Assembly (NCBI GenBank): GCA_012845835.1
Contig: JABAKD010000018.1
Coordinates: forward strand, 124,001-188,000
Reading direction: 5' to 3'
Length of the DNA: 64,000 bases
DNA from: Undaria pinnatifida
Taxonomy: Eukaryota > Sar > Phaeophyceae > Laminariales > Alariaceae
Below are positions 49,072-59,814 of this stretch, one piece after another. Each line of letters opens with the position of its first letter. The stretch's first letter is position 1. The position numbers were made by a program, and so were the translations under genes. The notes beneath the pieces are model-generated. The model ran no database searches, was not told where the DNA came from, and saw nothing but the letters and a program-made list of their open reading frames with translations.

Positions 49072-49352
49072 CAGACCCATGCTACGATAGAGGTGCACCA
49101 ACAATTGTTTTTTTTTCCTGAGGTTCCTCAACTATGGGAGCTCAACACCTGTCCCAAAAAACTGTTTTTCTGGAGAAAAAAATAAAACTGCTACGACACC
49201 GGACAAAAAATCCCATGGCTTAGGTACACAACGACATTTTTTTCGGCCAAAAAAAAAAAAACGTATCTTTCCGACAGTTTCGGGTTAAGGGGTCCCGTCA
49301 CTCAGAAAAAAAAAAATGGCAAAATGTGCTACCTCCATCGTAGCACGAGTCA
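49072..49352. mobile_element. Family-1 MITE, near-complete
   Basis: Left AGACCCATGCTACGATAGAG and right CCTCCATCGTAGCACGAGTC are imperfect inverse ends. The interior has CCCATGGCTTAGGTACACAA and GTTTCGGGTTAAGGGGTCCC. Confidence 0.72.
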
Positions 49353-49384
49353 TTTTTTACTGTATTTTTATTGCAATCTTACCT

Positions 49385-49545
49385 CACAACCACTTTCCAG
49401 CTTCTGGTCAAAAGCGGTGGTCAAAGGAGTCGCGGTCGCCCCCCCCCCCCCCCCTCCCCCCCGGTACATGCCTTCATTTTTATTCCGCAGAAGGTTTGTC
49501 CAACATTCCCAACACTCGTCGACTTTTCATCGAATGGCGCTGATT
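49385..49545 (-). mobile_element. SINE-A 3' end, truncated
   Basis: CCACTTTCCAGCTTCTGGTC, GGTGGTCAAAGGAGTCGCG, a poly-C run and CACTCGTCGACTTTTCATCG. The head is absent. Confidence 0.6.
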
Positions 49546-49667
49546 ATATTACTCACACCCGGGTAGGCGTTAATCGGCTACGCAGGTTTTTTGGGCTGTG
49601 GGTTGCCCGATAGTAACCCGCCAACTATCTACTAGCTGACTAGATATTATTTACAGTTAGTTATCCG

Positions 49668-49835
49668 TGTGGGCAGGTGCAACTCGATGCGAGTCGAGGA
49701 GGGAAGAAACAGCTGGAATCTCCTCGTTAAAAAAGGAGGCGCGTGTACCGCGGTGGGGGGGGGGGGCAAGAGGTTGCTTAATGACTCCGGCGTCTGAGCT
49801 ACGTCTAGGGAAGGGGAAGGAGAAACGAAAAGAGC
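49668..49835 (+). mobile_element. SINE-B body and tail, head lost
   Basis: GTGCAACTCGATGCGAGTCG, GCGCGTGTACCGCGGTGG with a G-run, GACTCCGGCGTCTGAGCTAC and GGGAAGGGGAAGGAGAAACG. Confidence 0.65.
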
Positions 49836-50439
49836 CAAGACAGTAGAAAGGACGATCAAAAACAAAATGCTGTCGCGTGCGGTACGTTGTGGCTGACGTC
49901 TGAGAACCCAAGCCAAAAACATCAACATAGAAGGCGGAGACCACGCCATCTAAAATTCGAAAGAAAATAATGAAGGCTGTGAGGTGGGCTGATATTTCTC
50001 GAGAGTATTTCATCGCTCAGTAGCCCGACGTCCAAAACGAGCGTGCTCCCTTAGCATAGCAGTCTCCACCTCGAAAGGCCGCCGTTGCTATAGCGTTACA
50101 GCAGCAGCAGTGCGCCAAGCCGTTTCAACTTCAAATCTACAGCAATATACCCCGATTTAGCCATTTTGGGACTGCGTGGAAAACAGTTAAAGCCGAACTT
50201 TGATGGTCACAGCATCGGGCATTGCCGATTGGGGGATGATAAACACATTGCCGTCCGGAAATACAACAACAACATCACTGCAACAGGGGTCGAACAACAC
50301 GGGCGCGGCATGATCCTACTCAGGTACTGCTGGGCGCTCACGCTACTTGTAGACCGCGTGAAAACGTCGCAATCAGTCACCGCTTTCTTGTCGGTGTAGA
50401 TGGGCTCCAAAAGGAAGGGTTGTTCGCGGGGCGGATTAG

Positions 50440-50830
50440 TTATCGCGGGTTGGGCCCGATCAGGGCGTCCCGACCCGACCCGACCCGGTGAGATTGGAAA
50501 ATCTCCTGGCCTGACCCAACTCAACCCGGAGTCATCCCACGGTAGGCTACCCGTGCAGCAGATTCTACGAAGTTTTCGAGCTCCTAACACGAGGAGCTCG
50601 ATATCAACATCATCATAATCATCATCATCATATCATCATCATCACCCGAAACATGACTTCGAAGGCATTCGTTCGCGCAGACCCGACCAACACATCTATG
50701 AGCTAGTGCTGAAACAAACATAATCGTAGCATTTTTCATACCAACCGACAGTTTCACACTTGAGGCGCTCAACCGTAACATTAACATTTTAGTTCAACAA
50801 CTGCAACCACTACCGTACCGTGGGATGCCT
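50440..50830. mobile_element. Family-2 MITE-like element, copy 4, beside CGACC tract
   Basis: Bases 50440-50520 are GGGC/GACCCG-rich. From 50529 GAGTCATCCCACGGTAGGCT starts the element, which contains an (ATC)n expansion (50605-50643) and ACCCGAAACATGACTTCGAA, and ends TACCGTGGGATGCC near 50830. Confidence 0.68.
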
Positions 50831-51764
50831 GCCTCCCCGTGAGGTTTCCAATACCTCCTGACACGGTCCGACTCGACCCGCGGGTATCTCGCGGGTCTGG
50901 TCATGACCAGTGACCAGCCCTCACAGGCACCCACGCCACAAACCGAAGCAGGCCATTCTTTTACTGATAAGTAGGCCGTCGCCTGGAAATACTGGTTTTG
51001 TTCATAGGCTTCTTGGGGGCTGTGTCGAACCGGCTAAAAGTTGGCGACGACTGTAGATACTATAATAGTAATATTAATAGTTGATCACGTAATTCGTACA
51101 GCTATACGAGAAAAACCAAGGCGGAGAAAGCAAGGAACGCAAAGAAAGCCGCCCTCGGGAAGCTTTTCCGAAAGGAGGGTTTAGGCAGAGGCGTGCTCCG
51201 AGTGGGCGCGCTGAGAGCGAACCAGGTCATTGTAATCAAGTGATTGAAAAAAAAAGTCTTGCCGAGATATGTGAAAGTATGTCTATAGTCGCATGCGGTA
51301 CCTTGTAGTTTGACTCTGAGCTCGTGACTCGCATGCGGTAAATTATAGTTTGGCTCTGAGCTCGTGACTCGAAAACAAGCGTTCAACAGGGAAGAAACGG
51401 AGACAAAAAAACGAACAAAATTCGACAAATTATGACGGTCACTAGGGATGTGGCGTGGCTTTGACTATACGTTGCTTAAACTACGAAGTCACTATTCTAG
51501 TTGGCTAGGAGCTGCAGTTAGGTGCGTGCGGGTTAAAATTGTGGTTGACTTCGAGCACGCCACGCGAAAACAGGGAAGGCGGCGGCGGCGAAACGAACAC
51601 ACCCAACCAGCGCAGGTTCCACCGAAGGGAAGCGAGTAGGCGAGTGTAAGCAGTCCGACGCAAAAAGCTATTTCGATGCCTGAAAACATGAATCTGCCGA
51701 ACACTTGCCACGTGCCGTTATAACCGGTGGCAAGCATTGGCAAAAAGTTAGGCGTCGTCATTAC

Positions 51765-51833
51765 CTCCAGTTTCCCCGCAATCCTTGACGGTTTCAACGG
51801 TGACCCCCCAGCTGCTGCGCAACACATCTTGTC
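51765..51833 (-). CDS. Candidate minus-strand exon, unknown
   Basis: Acceptor TTGTCGTTTCGGCAG and donor CTGGAG|GTAATG bound 23 whole codons (DKMCCAAAGGSPLKPSRIAG, then KLE). Phase 0 at both ends. It cannot follow the candidate at 52083-52223 directly. No domain is recognised. Confidence 0.3.
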
Positions 51834-52082
51834 CTGCCGAAACGACAAGAGGCAGTATTTTTTTTTGTTTAAGTTAGCTATATATAGGATGCGCTACGAT
51901 CGCAATCAAGTGTGGTCGTAGGAACTTCAAGATATCAGCTGCACAAAAAACTTTCCGCATCTCAACACTCCGAGCCGCTCGTACAGGCGAGGCACTGGGG
52001 GTTCTGGAACTGTTGGAGGTAGCCCCCCCAACTTTTCTTCAACGAAATCGCCGGTTTTGAAACCAACTCCCGGTCACATCAC

Positions 52083-52223
52083 CTGAAATACGGCGCCCCT
52101 GGCCGCCCCGACGTCATCGTTCGATAGCCCTTGGCAAACAAGAATATACAAGTGGACACTTTTTTCATCGCATCCTTTCTGGTGTCGAGCAGCCATGAAA
52201 CGTTCGTTAAAGAAACAAAATCA
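52083..52223 (-). CDS. Candidate N-terminal exon
   Basis: The acceptor is a C-run ending AAACCAG and the donor is TTTCAG|GTGATG. Of three frames only one is open: DFVSLTNVSWLLDTRKDAMK then KVSTCIFLFAKGYRTM. It enters in phase 2, matching the donor at 56761, and leaves in phase 2, matching one frame of 38655-38764. Splice signals are good, but no domain or family is recognised. Confidence 0.42.
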
Positions 52224-52679
52224 CTGGTTTGGGGGGGGAGACTATCGCAGAATCGGCCGTTGCATACCCTTATACCAGGTATGTAAGTGATAATGCTACA
52301 CAAGTACAGTACAGGGGCAGTCTCCCAGTAGTGCCGGTACGTGCCAGCCAACACTACCGGCAGCACATCGGACACTGACACCATTGAATACAGTGGTAGC
52401 TAACGTAAACAAATGTGGTGAAAGGAAGTAGGGAAACGGTTGGCAGAGGGTCGTAGGAGATATGCTGCTGCTTTATGGAAGGGTACTCGATATATATCGG
52501 AAGGACACATACTTTGTGCGCTACATTGTCTGAGGGCAATAACAATATGGCACCGACACTGTATTAGTGTATCGATTTCCAGTCGTGCCAGATCGCCGGC
52601 ACTACAACGACAACTCGCACTACTCAACCGGCACAATACGACACACCCACCGCAACAACCTTCAGAGCACAATAAGTGA

Positions 52680-52972
52680 CACATGCTGCGGTAGAGGTGC
52701 ACTTCTTTGTTTTCAAGAATTATGGTTTCGTGCCGGGTCACCGGCACTATGCCGGCAACTCACACGATGCAACCGGCACTATAGCGAGACACCGACGGCA
52801 AAAAGCCTTCAGAGGTCAAACCCTAACCCCGACACATGGTACCATAGAGGCGCACATTTTCTTCTTCTCTCAAGGGTTGAGGTTTCGAGCCGGGTGACCG
52901 GCACTTTACCGGCAAATTGGTCTTAGAAAAACCTGTTTTACACCTCTATCTTAGCGTGTGGCGGCCTTACCG
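52680..52972. mobile_element. Family-1-like element with duplicated interior
   Basis: Left ACATGCTGCGGTAGAGGTGC, right ACACCTCTATCTTAGCGTGT. The stretch (A/T)GAGG(T/C)GCAC ... GGGT(C/G)ACCGGCACT(A/T)T(A/G)CCGGCAA occurs twice. Confidence 0.6.
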
Positions 52973-52981
52973 ACCACCTAT

Positions 52982-52999
52982 TAGGGTTAGGGTTAGGGT
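52982..52999. repeat. Interstitial telomere-like tract
   Basis: Three TTAGGG units directly beside the family-1 terminus at 52972. Confidence 0.8.
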
Positions 53000-53869
53000 A
53001 CAACGGAGATCTGTTGTTGCTAGTATAAAATCCAAACCAAAAAGGGGAAACTAAAATATGTCCCCGTTTGTGTTTTGAGGTTTTGAGTAGACAATACGTT
53101 GTCGCCCGATTTGCACGCTATACGACGCCACACGAACACAGGCCGTCACGTAGGAGAGCTGGACCTTAAAGTGTAGATGGTTCGTTTTTCTTTTACTGTT
53201 CATTTAGTCCTACTAACAAAGGATCTCCGTAGCGGTGTGGGCGCGCGACAAGATGAGTAGTGGTATGCTGCGCGCGTGTCGTGAGTGTCCTTGGAGTGTA
53301 CAGTATATCGTAACGTACAACTCTAACCGTTTCCTACGCAGGCAGATCACATTCGCTTCGTTTGGTGGATGCTATATATACATATATATATTTTTTTGTG
53401 CAAATCATGTTTTTTTTCTCTGAAGCGTATTGTAATCGTTACTTTTTTTCAATCATCATGTTTCCAATTCTGACGCGAAAATCGTAATCGTTTTTTCCCC
53501 TGTTTTTCAATGTACTTTTCCCTCTGAACTCACAGAGGGACTCTCGGGGAAACAACCACACACACACCGCAGAAAATCGTCTCACGTGATTCCACGGACT
53601 CCGACATTTCTTCGCTATCGGCATCAGAAGTGGAGGTCCTCAAGAAAACCGCAGCTTTTCCTGTGGCGGTAGGCTTCGCCGCCACGACGCAAATCCCTGC
53701 TCGCGGTCCAGTTCGGTTCGGTCCGGTTCGGTCCGGCCGGCAGGGCACAACGGTTTCGCGAAGCGGGAAGAAAGCGAGGGCTAAAGGCTTGGAATAACGT
53801 AACACTTCGACGCATATCAACAAGCGGGGTACACCTGAAAACAAAATGATGGACCAAGGAGGACACATT

Positions 53870-54395
53870 CAACGGTATAGGGTACCCCTTTTTTCTTTTC
53901 TGAGGCTCCTAACCACCTGAGGGCAACCAAATATGTCAGGAGAAGGTCAGCCAAGGGAAAATGTCCAGCGGTCAAGGGTGTCAAATTCATCGTTCCACAC
54001 TAAAACCAAGTAGTTTGGCGTCAGTCAAGGCAAAATTATAGGAAAATCGCCGTCCGTCAAGGGTTCAAAGTGCCATCTCCTGGAATATTTGCTTGAGGAG
54101 CTCAATACCAACCCCCCCCCCCCGAAAAAAAAAGGCTATTGAAAAAAAAAGCTTCTGCGTAAAGTGAAAGTCCAGCCCGACGAACAAATGCCGTGGCCTA
54201 CATACAAAAAGAAAAGAAAATAAAAGTCCAACCCGACGACCGATGAACAAACTCATGGCCTAGGTATTGAGAAAAAAAAAGGTATAAAAAGACATTCTTC
54301 ATATTGCAAAACAAGAACGAACATTCCCACGATTTTAACCAACAGGTTAAGGAGCCCCGTCATTCATAAAGCGAAAATGACAAAACAAGATGTTG
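53870..54395. mobile_element. Family-1-like sequence, two degenerate units
   Basis: TCTGAGGCTCCTAACC, then GAGGAGCTCAATACC, GGCCTAGGTATTGAG and CAGGTTAAGGAGCCCCGTCA. Termini are unclear. Confidence 0.5.
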
Positions 54396-55009
54396 TTTTT
54401 TAAACCTCCACCAGCGCCGAAGGAGATGTTTCGATATTTCTCCCTGGATTTGGGCACCAACATTCATTCATTGTACCCGTCCGCTTAAGGATTAGAAACA
54501 AAAACTACAACCGAAAACACCAACCTGGAATAGCAGGAAGAGACCCGCTTGTTTCTACCGGCAGAGACCGTACGACGACCCCACCGATGCTTGAGCCCGT
54601 AACAGAAAATCTTCCTGCGCGTGTCCCATCGCCGTTGGCGTCGACGGCGCAATGACCATGGCCACTTCCCCTTGTGCGGTCAACGTTCCTGAGGACCGTT
54701 GGTGATCGTTTACGGGGGGCTGTGGGCGTTAATTTCCCGGTTAATTTAAACAGAAGGGTTTGCTACAACACACCTTTTGATTATTTACAGAAAACACGTC
54801 CGGCCGCCCCCAGCCGCCGATATAAATGGAAAACACACACAAAATAAAGAACGAAACATAATAATATACCAGGTACAAGCTTCCCCCCACATGTGGTTCA
54901 CTGGAGATCCCGGGGGTATCGCAAGTTGAAAGCGGGAAGCATTGACGCTAGCCCCATTGCAGCAGTGTTTGTACACCGCCAGTTTTTTTCTATTCTTTAT
55001 ATCCCTTCT

Positions 55010-55334
55010 ATCATCTTCGCAGTTTTCCTTTTTCTTTCTCCCTCCTTAAAATCATTTCACATCCGGAGTTACTGAGCAGGCTCTTCTCCCCCCTCTCCAC
55101 TATGGTACGTGCTTTAACTTTTTTGTCATTGCGATAAAATTCTAGGCATTTCTTTACTCGTCGACTCGCATCATTCCTGCGTACCCATGCTGCCAGGCGC
55201 TCTCAGCAGTTGATTCCTTCTATGATTAATTCTTTCAAATAAACTCAAAAGTCCAACCCACGTGGGACTCGAACCCCAACACCAACGCTATTAATAGAGG
55301 CATTAGAGGGAACCACTAGACCACCAGGCGACCG
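55010..55334 (-). mobile_element. SINE-B, full-length reversed copy
   Basis: Tail TTTTTCTTTCTCCCTCC at left. On the minus strand the head is GGTCGCCTGGTGGTCTAGTG with the B box GGGGTTCGAGTCCCACG. Confidence 0.8.
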
Positions 55335-55445
55335 CTGGTATGAGCCTACGTAGTACGCGAGGACTGACGATGTGTGTTTCATTGTGCTTTGGACTAAAAA
55401 AAAGTAGTCGTGGTTGGGTCCCGCTGAGCACAGCGCACATGGATG

Positions 55446-55752
55446 TTTTTTTTTTTTTCTTTTTATATTACATTTTTACTTTCCAGCTTCTGGACAAGGC
55501 GTGGTCACAGGTGTCGTCCCTTCCCCCCGGTTCTTGCCGTCAATTTTTATCGCGCATAGGGTTCAGCAACCTCACCGCTGGTCGTTTTTCATCGAGTGTT
55601 GCTAACTCACGCTCTCGCGCTTTCCGCAAGTCAACTTGTGCACAAGAAAAAGTCCCAACGAATTCATACGAATATGCACTCGGCGGGGCTCGAACTCACA
55701 AAACTGATCTATCCCAGGCTCGAGGATAACCTGATACGCCACCGGGGCGACC
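55446..55752 (-). mobile_element. SINE-A copy 3, reversed
   Basis: A poly-T run, then TTTCCAGCTTCTGGACAAGG, CGTGGTCACAGGTGTCG, TTGCTAACTCACGCTCTCGC and the inverse head GATACGCCACCGGGGCGACC. Confidence 0.85.
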
Positions 55753-55944
55753 AACATATATGTACGCGTAAGCTGCCTGTGGCTGTCATAAAATCAACAG
55801 CAGCTTGGAGTTGCGATGCCGGCTGTTGTACCGCCAGTAGTACCGCTGTTGTTGGAGTGTTGGGAATACTGCTGCTGTATGTGGCTGCGTGGATGCTTTT
55901 GGAAGTCAGAGGCAAGCGGACCTGGTACCTGGTACGGCACACCT

Positions 55945-56226
55945 GGAAAGCTGCGGTAGAGGTGAACCAATTCATTTCTGAAGCTCCTGTCTTGAGGAGA
56001 AAACTCGACATCTCACCCAAACACTCGTTTGGAGTAAAACCGAAAATGCTAACAAATAATGTCCCAAAACGAAACAGACCCATGGCCTAGGAATACAACA
56101 AATAATGTCGCAAAAACAAAAACAAAAACAAAAAACAGACATTCCGGCGATTTTGGCATAAGGAACCCGATCATTCAGAAAATGCTTTAGCCAGAAAGTT
56201 TTACCTCTACGAGCAATAGTTGCGCG
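55945..56226. mobile_element. Family-1 element, diverged
   Basis: AGCTGCGGTAGAGGTGAACC, CCCATGGCCTAGGAATACAA, CGGCGATTTTGGCATAAGGA, ACCCGATCATTC and the end TTACCTCTACGAGCAATAGT. Confidence 0.58.
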
Positions 56227-56449
56227 CATCGCACGTATTGTGGGTTAGAAAATCGTCCAGATTGCGTTCCGCTTTATGATCGCAGATACGTGAAGACGCA
56301 CGCGCACAAAAAAGCACCGTCCGTGGCTTTCACAAAGGGAAGACCTTGATGCGCTGGCGCTGTCTTCAAGGGCGAGGCGATACATGTACAGCAGTAGACA
56401 ACACACCAACGACACACCGATAAAAATATTGCGTCAACTTTTAGTGGGT

Positions 56450-56715
56450 CTATAGTTGCTGCACGGCTCGGCGAGGCGGAACACAACCCCGTCAAAAAGG
56501 GCCAACTCCGCGACTTTGAACATCCACAGCACATGCTTCAGGGCCCGATCGGGTCCCGAACATGCGCCGCGAAACACTGATGGCCCCCCTGCGTGCTCCG
56601 CAACCAGAAGCGCGAGAAAATACGGACCGAAGCCGGAGAAGAGCGCGAACACGTCGACAAACACCAATTTGGTAGCTGGTAATCCCACGCCAAGAGGGGA
56701 CATATATGAGTACAA
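56450..56715 (-). other. Open, hydrophobic coding-like patch
   Basis: One minus-strand frame reads LPATKLVFVDVFALFSGFGP, continues with a hydrophobic stretch and ALKHVLWMFKVAELALFDGV, and stops near 56437. A CAG acceptor stands at its 5' end. It could be an exon with a membrane segment, but the phase does not match the donor at 56761. Not recognised. Confidence 0.25.
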
Positions 56716-56760
56716 ACAAGAAAAAAACACAAAGGAAAATCAAAACTAACTAAAACTTAC

Positions 56761-57455
56761 ATTTTCTGCCGTTTGCGGGACGACCTGGGCGCAGTTCCTG
56801 TCACCGTTTCGCCGTTTGAGCCATCTTGTCCGCCCTCCATCCTCTCCGCCCCCACCTCCTGCCCCTCCTCCTGCTCCGTCTGCTCCTCCTGCTCCTCCCG
56901 CTCCTCCTGTTCTTCCTCCTTCTCCTCCTCCTCTTCAAATACCACCCGTTTTCGTCTACCCCCTCCCGCTTTTCGGTTCCCGATCGGAGGTTCGAGCGTT
57001 CCCTGAAATAACGACATTTCCGCATCTTCCTCTTCCTCTTCGTTCCCCCCCCCTCCAGCGATAGGTCGCGGTGGCCGCCACGACGACCCCGTGTGAGCAA
57101 CCTCAGTCAGCCGTTTTCGGGCATCCTTAGGCGCACTAGCCCCAGCCCGGCTATCGCTATCGATTCTTGGTGATGGCATGTCCCCCGCCTCGACATCCGG
57201 TACGCTCTTCGTCATCGGCGCTACAGTCGTGGCTGGAGGAGCACGGCAAGTAGCTGCCCCGGGCGGGGATGTTGACAGTGGGCCACCATTCTCGCAGGAA
57301 GGCGCAGGGGGGGCAGGTGTTGGAAGAAGACGTGCGAGGGGTCCACCGACGCCATTCCCGATAACTTCCCGCCTGCGTATTGGTTGGTACGTATTTTGCA
57401 CAGAATGGTACGGTCCAGAAACACGATGAAGTGCTATGGTGGAGTACGCAAACAT
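56761..57455 (-). CDS. Candidate N-terminal exon of an acidic nuclear protein
   Basis: An open frame from ATG at 57453-57455 runs 231 codons to a strong donor (AAAAT|GTAAGT): a Pro/Ser/Thr/Ala-rich half, then RRKRVVFEEEEEKEEEQEE, a long Glu/Gln coiled tract and SSRKRQK. A good acceptor (TTGTTTTTTCAG) lies about 35 bp upstream of the ATG, so this may be the first coding exon after a 5' UTR intron. Basic patches flanking an acidic tract suit a nuclear protein. The donor phase (2) fits the candidate at 52083-52223, so it could be the start of the SHPRH-like protein or a separate gene. Confidence 0.42.
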
Positions 57456-58085
57456 CACTCAACATTTCGACTACCCAGTACTGAAAAAACAAAAGTTGTC
57501 CTGTTGGACCCGTCCAAGCAGGAGCCAGCTTTGCTCGGATAGGAGGAAGGCGCTATAGGAGGATGCCGCGTCAACCGCCGAGGCCCAGTCTTCCCGGGCT
57601 TCAGTCTATACTCTAAGCAGCATTTCACGAGTTCACATGCTGTGATGCCACAGATCTACAGCAGGTACTGGTGTGCAATGTACCGACAAGGATGCAGTGG
57701 CACAATAGAATGGGGCGACAGAGTGTATCTCCAGGGTGAAGAACGGACGCCGGGGGTGCTGGACGTAGATGGTTAGAAACAGCAAACACACACACCAAAG
57801 CCCCCAGAGCCCGGAAACTCCTCCCTATTCTAAGTCCACGTAATTTTGTCCCCAAAAACGGGTTTGCAGTTATAAAGGCTTTAAGGGAAGCTTCAGATGG
57901 CGGCAAGGCATAGGGTATGTTCAAGGCCTGCATTAACCACTTTAAAATTGGAAACTCGTTTTTGGGAACAAAATTGTTTGGATTAGTATAAGGACGGGTT
58001 TGGGGTTCTAAAGGGGTTAAGGACTGTAGTCAGAGACAAGACGTGTCTGAAGGCTCGTGCTTCCACCTTTTTCGGTGGAAATACC

Positions 58086-58410
58086 TTGGAATTAGAGTGG
58101 AACATTTCTTGCGGATTCAAGTGCTTCATTTACTTTGATAACGAGTATCGTGTCCAACCATTCGCCCTTAGTCGTGAATTTTTAAACGTGTTAGTGGATA
58201 AGGGCGATATGTTTGAAAAGCGGATCTGGCCCACAGAGAGAAATAAACTTCTTCGCGAAATGACTACCAAGTATAATGCTTACCCTATCTCCTGTTCATG
58301 GGTTTTCCGGTCTAACGGCGTTGTGTTTGGACACAATGCAACATGCGGCTTCAAGGCCACGGGGGAACCCAAGCGTCCCCTGGTCCCCGGTTTTCAGGTA
58401 ACTCTAATAT
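58086..58410 (+). CDS. Orphan open frame, possible exon
   Basis: About 105 codons are open from ATG at 58097 region through FKCFIYFDNEYRVQPFALSR, MFEKRIWPTERNKLLREMTT and WVFRSNGVVFGHNATCGFKA to PLVPGF, followed by a donor-like CAG|GTAACT near 58398. Composition is that of a globular protein with several Cys and Trp. Base use differs from the GC-rich SHPRH-like exons. I do not recognise the family; a transposon or virus-derived gene or a lineage-specific gene are all possible. Confidence 0.35.
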
Positions 58411-59814
58411 CTAGATGTCTTTCCCAGTGACTTTAGTCTCTGGGTGCTGCAGTGAAAAATCCCAACAATACCAAATCACCTGGTTTTGAACTCTAGGTTC
58501 AGGTCTAATTCCATCTATTTTTGGCCATCTCCTCCCCAACTAAATCCAAGTTGATGAGCTGTTAGGCTCTGTCGCTAGTCACTCATCTATATCGGAAGTG
58601 TAAAACACATGGCTAGGTTAAAACGATGCGCTTAGAGCTTCGGCTGGTTCGTGGAACACAGACCTGGAAACCCATGAAAAAAGGGCTTGATGAGTCTCTT
58701 CAGATCGGCGTCCCTCTGGTTCTTAGCAGAGGTCCACACCTTGACTTTGAGGCACTGCAGTTGTCAAAAATTGGGGTACACAGAACGAGACAAAAGACGA
58801 CCCCCAACAGCACGTATGCACTTCACTAGCGGGCAGCTGCAGCTCCCCACAAGAAAATGAGGGACGCTCCTGGTGGGGTATATGACGACGGAGGGTGCGC
58901 CAGCCAGCAGTCGTAGGCAGCCAGAAGCGACTCACGAGATGTTTTCGTGAGTTCGAACTTGTGAGCAGTAACACCAAAAGCTATCGAAATCGCTGAAATA
59001 TTTCAATTCACGCGCGGGAGCCTTAATGCAATGGGTACATCGACGATGAAAACAAGTGTTTCACCAAAAACCTTGCTGCTCACAAGGCGGATAATATAAC
59101 TCTGTAATATGTGGAGTTTAAGGGCTTAAGAGAAAAGGAGCGGGACACTCGGAAAAGGAGTGGTTAGCTATGGAGTCCAAAAAAGGACCTAAAGCATCTG
59201 GAAAACTCTGTACTACTGAATCTTTGCTGCATTTTTTCTAAAATTTCGAAATAAGGATCTTGTTTGCAGATGCCATACTCTATTTTCAAGTGGTTTTGTA
59301 TGTACGCCTCATGCCTCCATTCGAGCGCCAACTAAAAAAATCCTGCGTCATCCCCCGTGGCCTTCAAAACAGCTTTTAAGGTTCCACACAGCCCATGAGC
59401 CGCCCGTTTTCGGACAAGGGGGTTACGGCAATTTTCAAGGTGCGCCTTGAAGGCTCGTACCCAACACACTCATACACTCGTATGACACGCTCACACAAAG
59501 ACGTCAGGAGACGACATTATCGCCCCTTGACTGACGGCAATTTGCCACAAATTCACCTTGACTGACTCAAATTACTAGCTTTTAGTGTGTAACGATTGGT
59601 TTGACACCCTTGACCGCTTGACGTTTCCCTTAACTGGTTGGCGACATCTTGGCGCTCACATGTCATGCGCCAAGTTTCCACTCCGGATGGAAATGTAAAT
59701 AGTATGAGTATACATATATATATATAATCATTCTTCTATTCCAGGGATTCGGTCAGGAGTTTTTTTTCGTCTCGGCCTAAGTATGCGATTCGCGGAACTG
59801 GAATTCTTGGTCAA

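Larger units (their letters stand above)
37550..52082. other. 14.5-kb repeat-dominated region with candidate N-terminal exons
   Basis: Candidate minus-strand exons stand at 38655-38764, 48696-48763 and 51765-51833. The rest is dispersed and tandem repeats listed separately. Stretches with nothing recognised include 37930-38480, 39050-39590, 40830-41130, 41350-41770, 43450-43950 and 50840-51340. Confidence 0.55.
52224..56760. other. Repeat-dominated stretch
   Basis: Contents: family-1 elements (52680-52972, 53870-54395, 55945-56226), a telomere-like tract (52982-52999), SINE-B (55010-55334), SINE-A (55446-55752) and a coding-like patch (56450-56715). Nothing recognised in 53010-53860 or 54400-55000. 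Confidence 0.6.
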
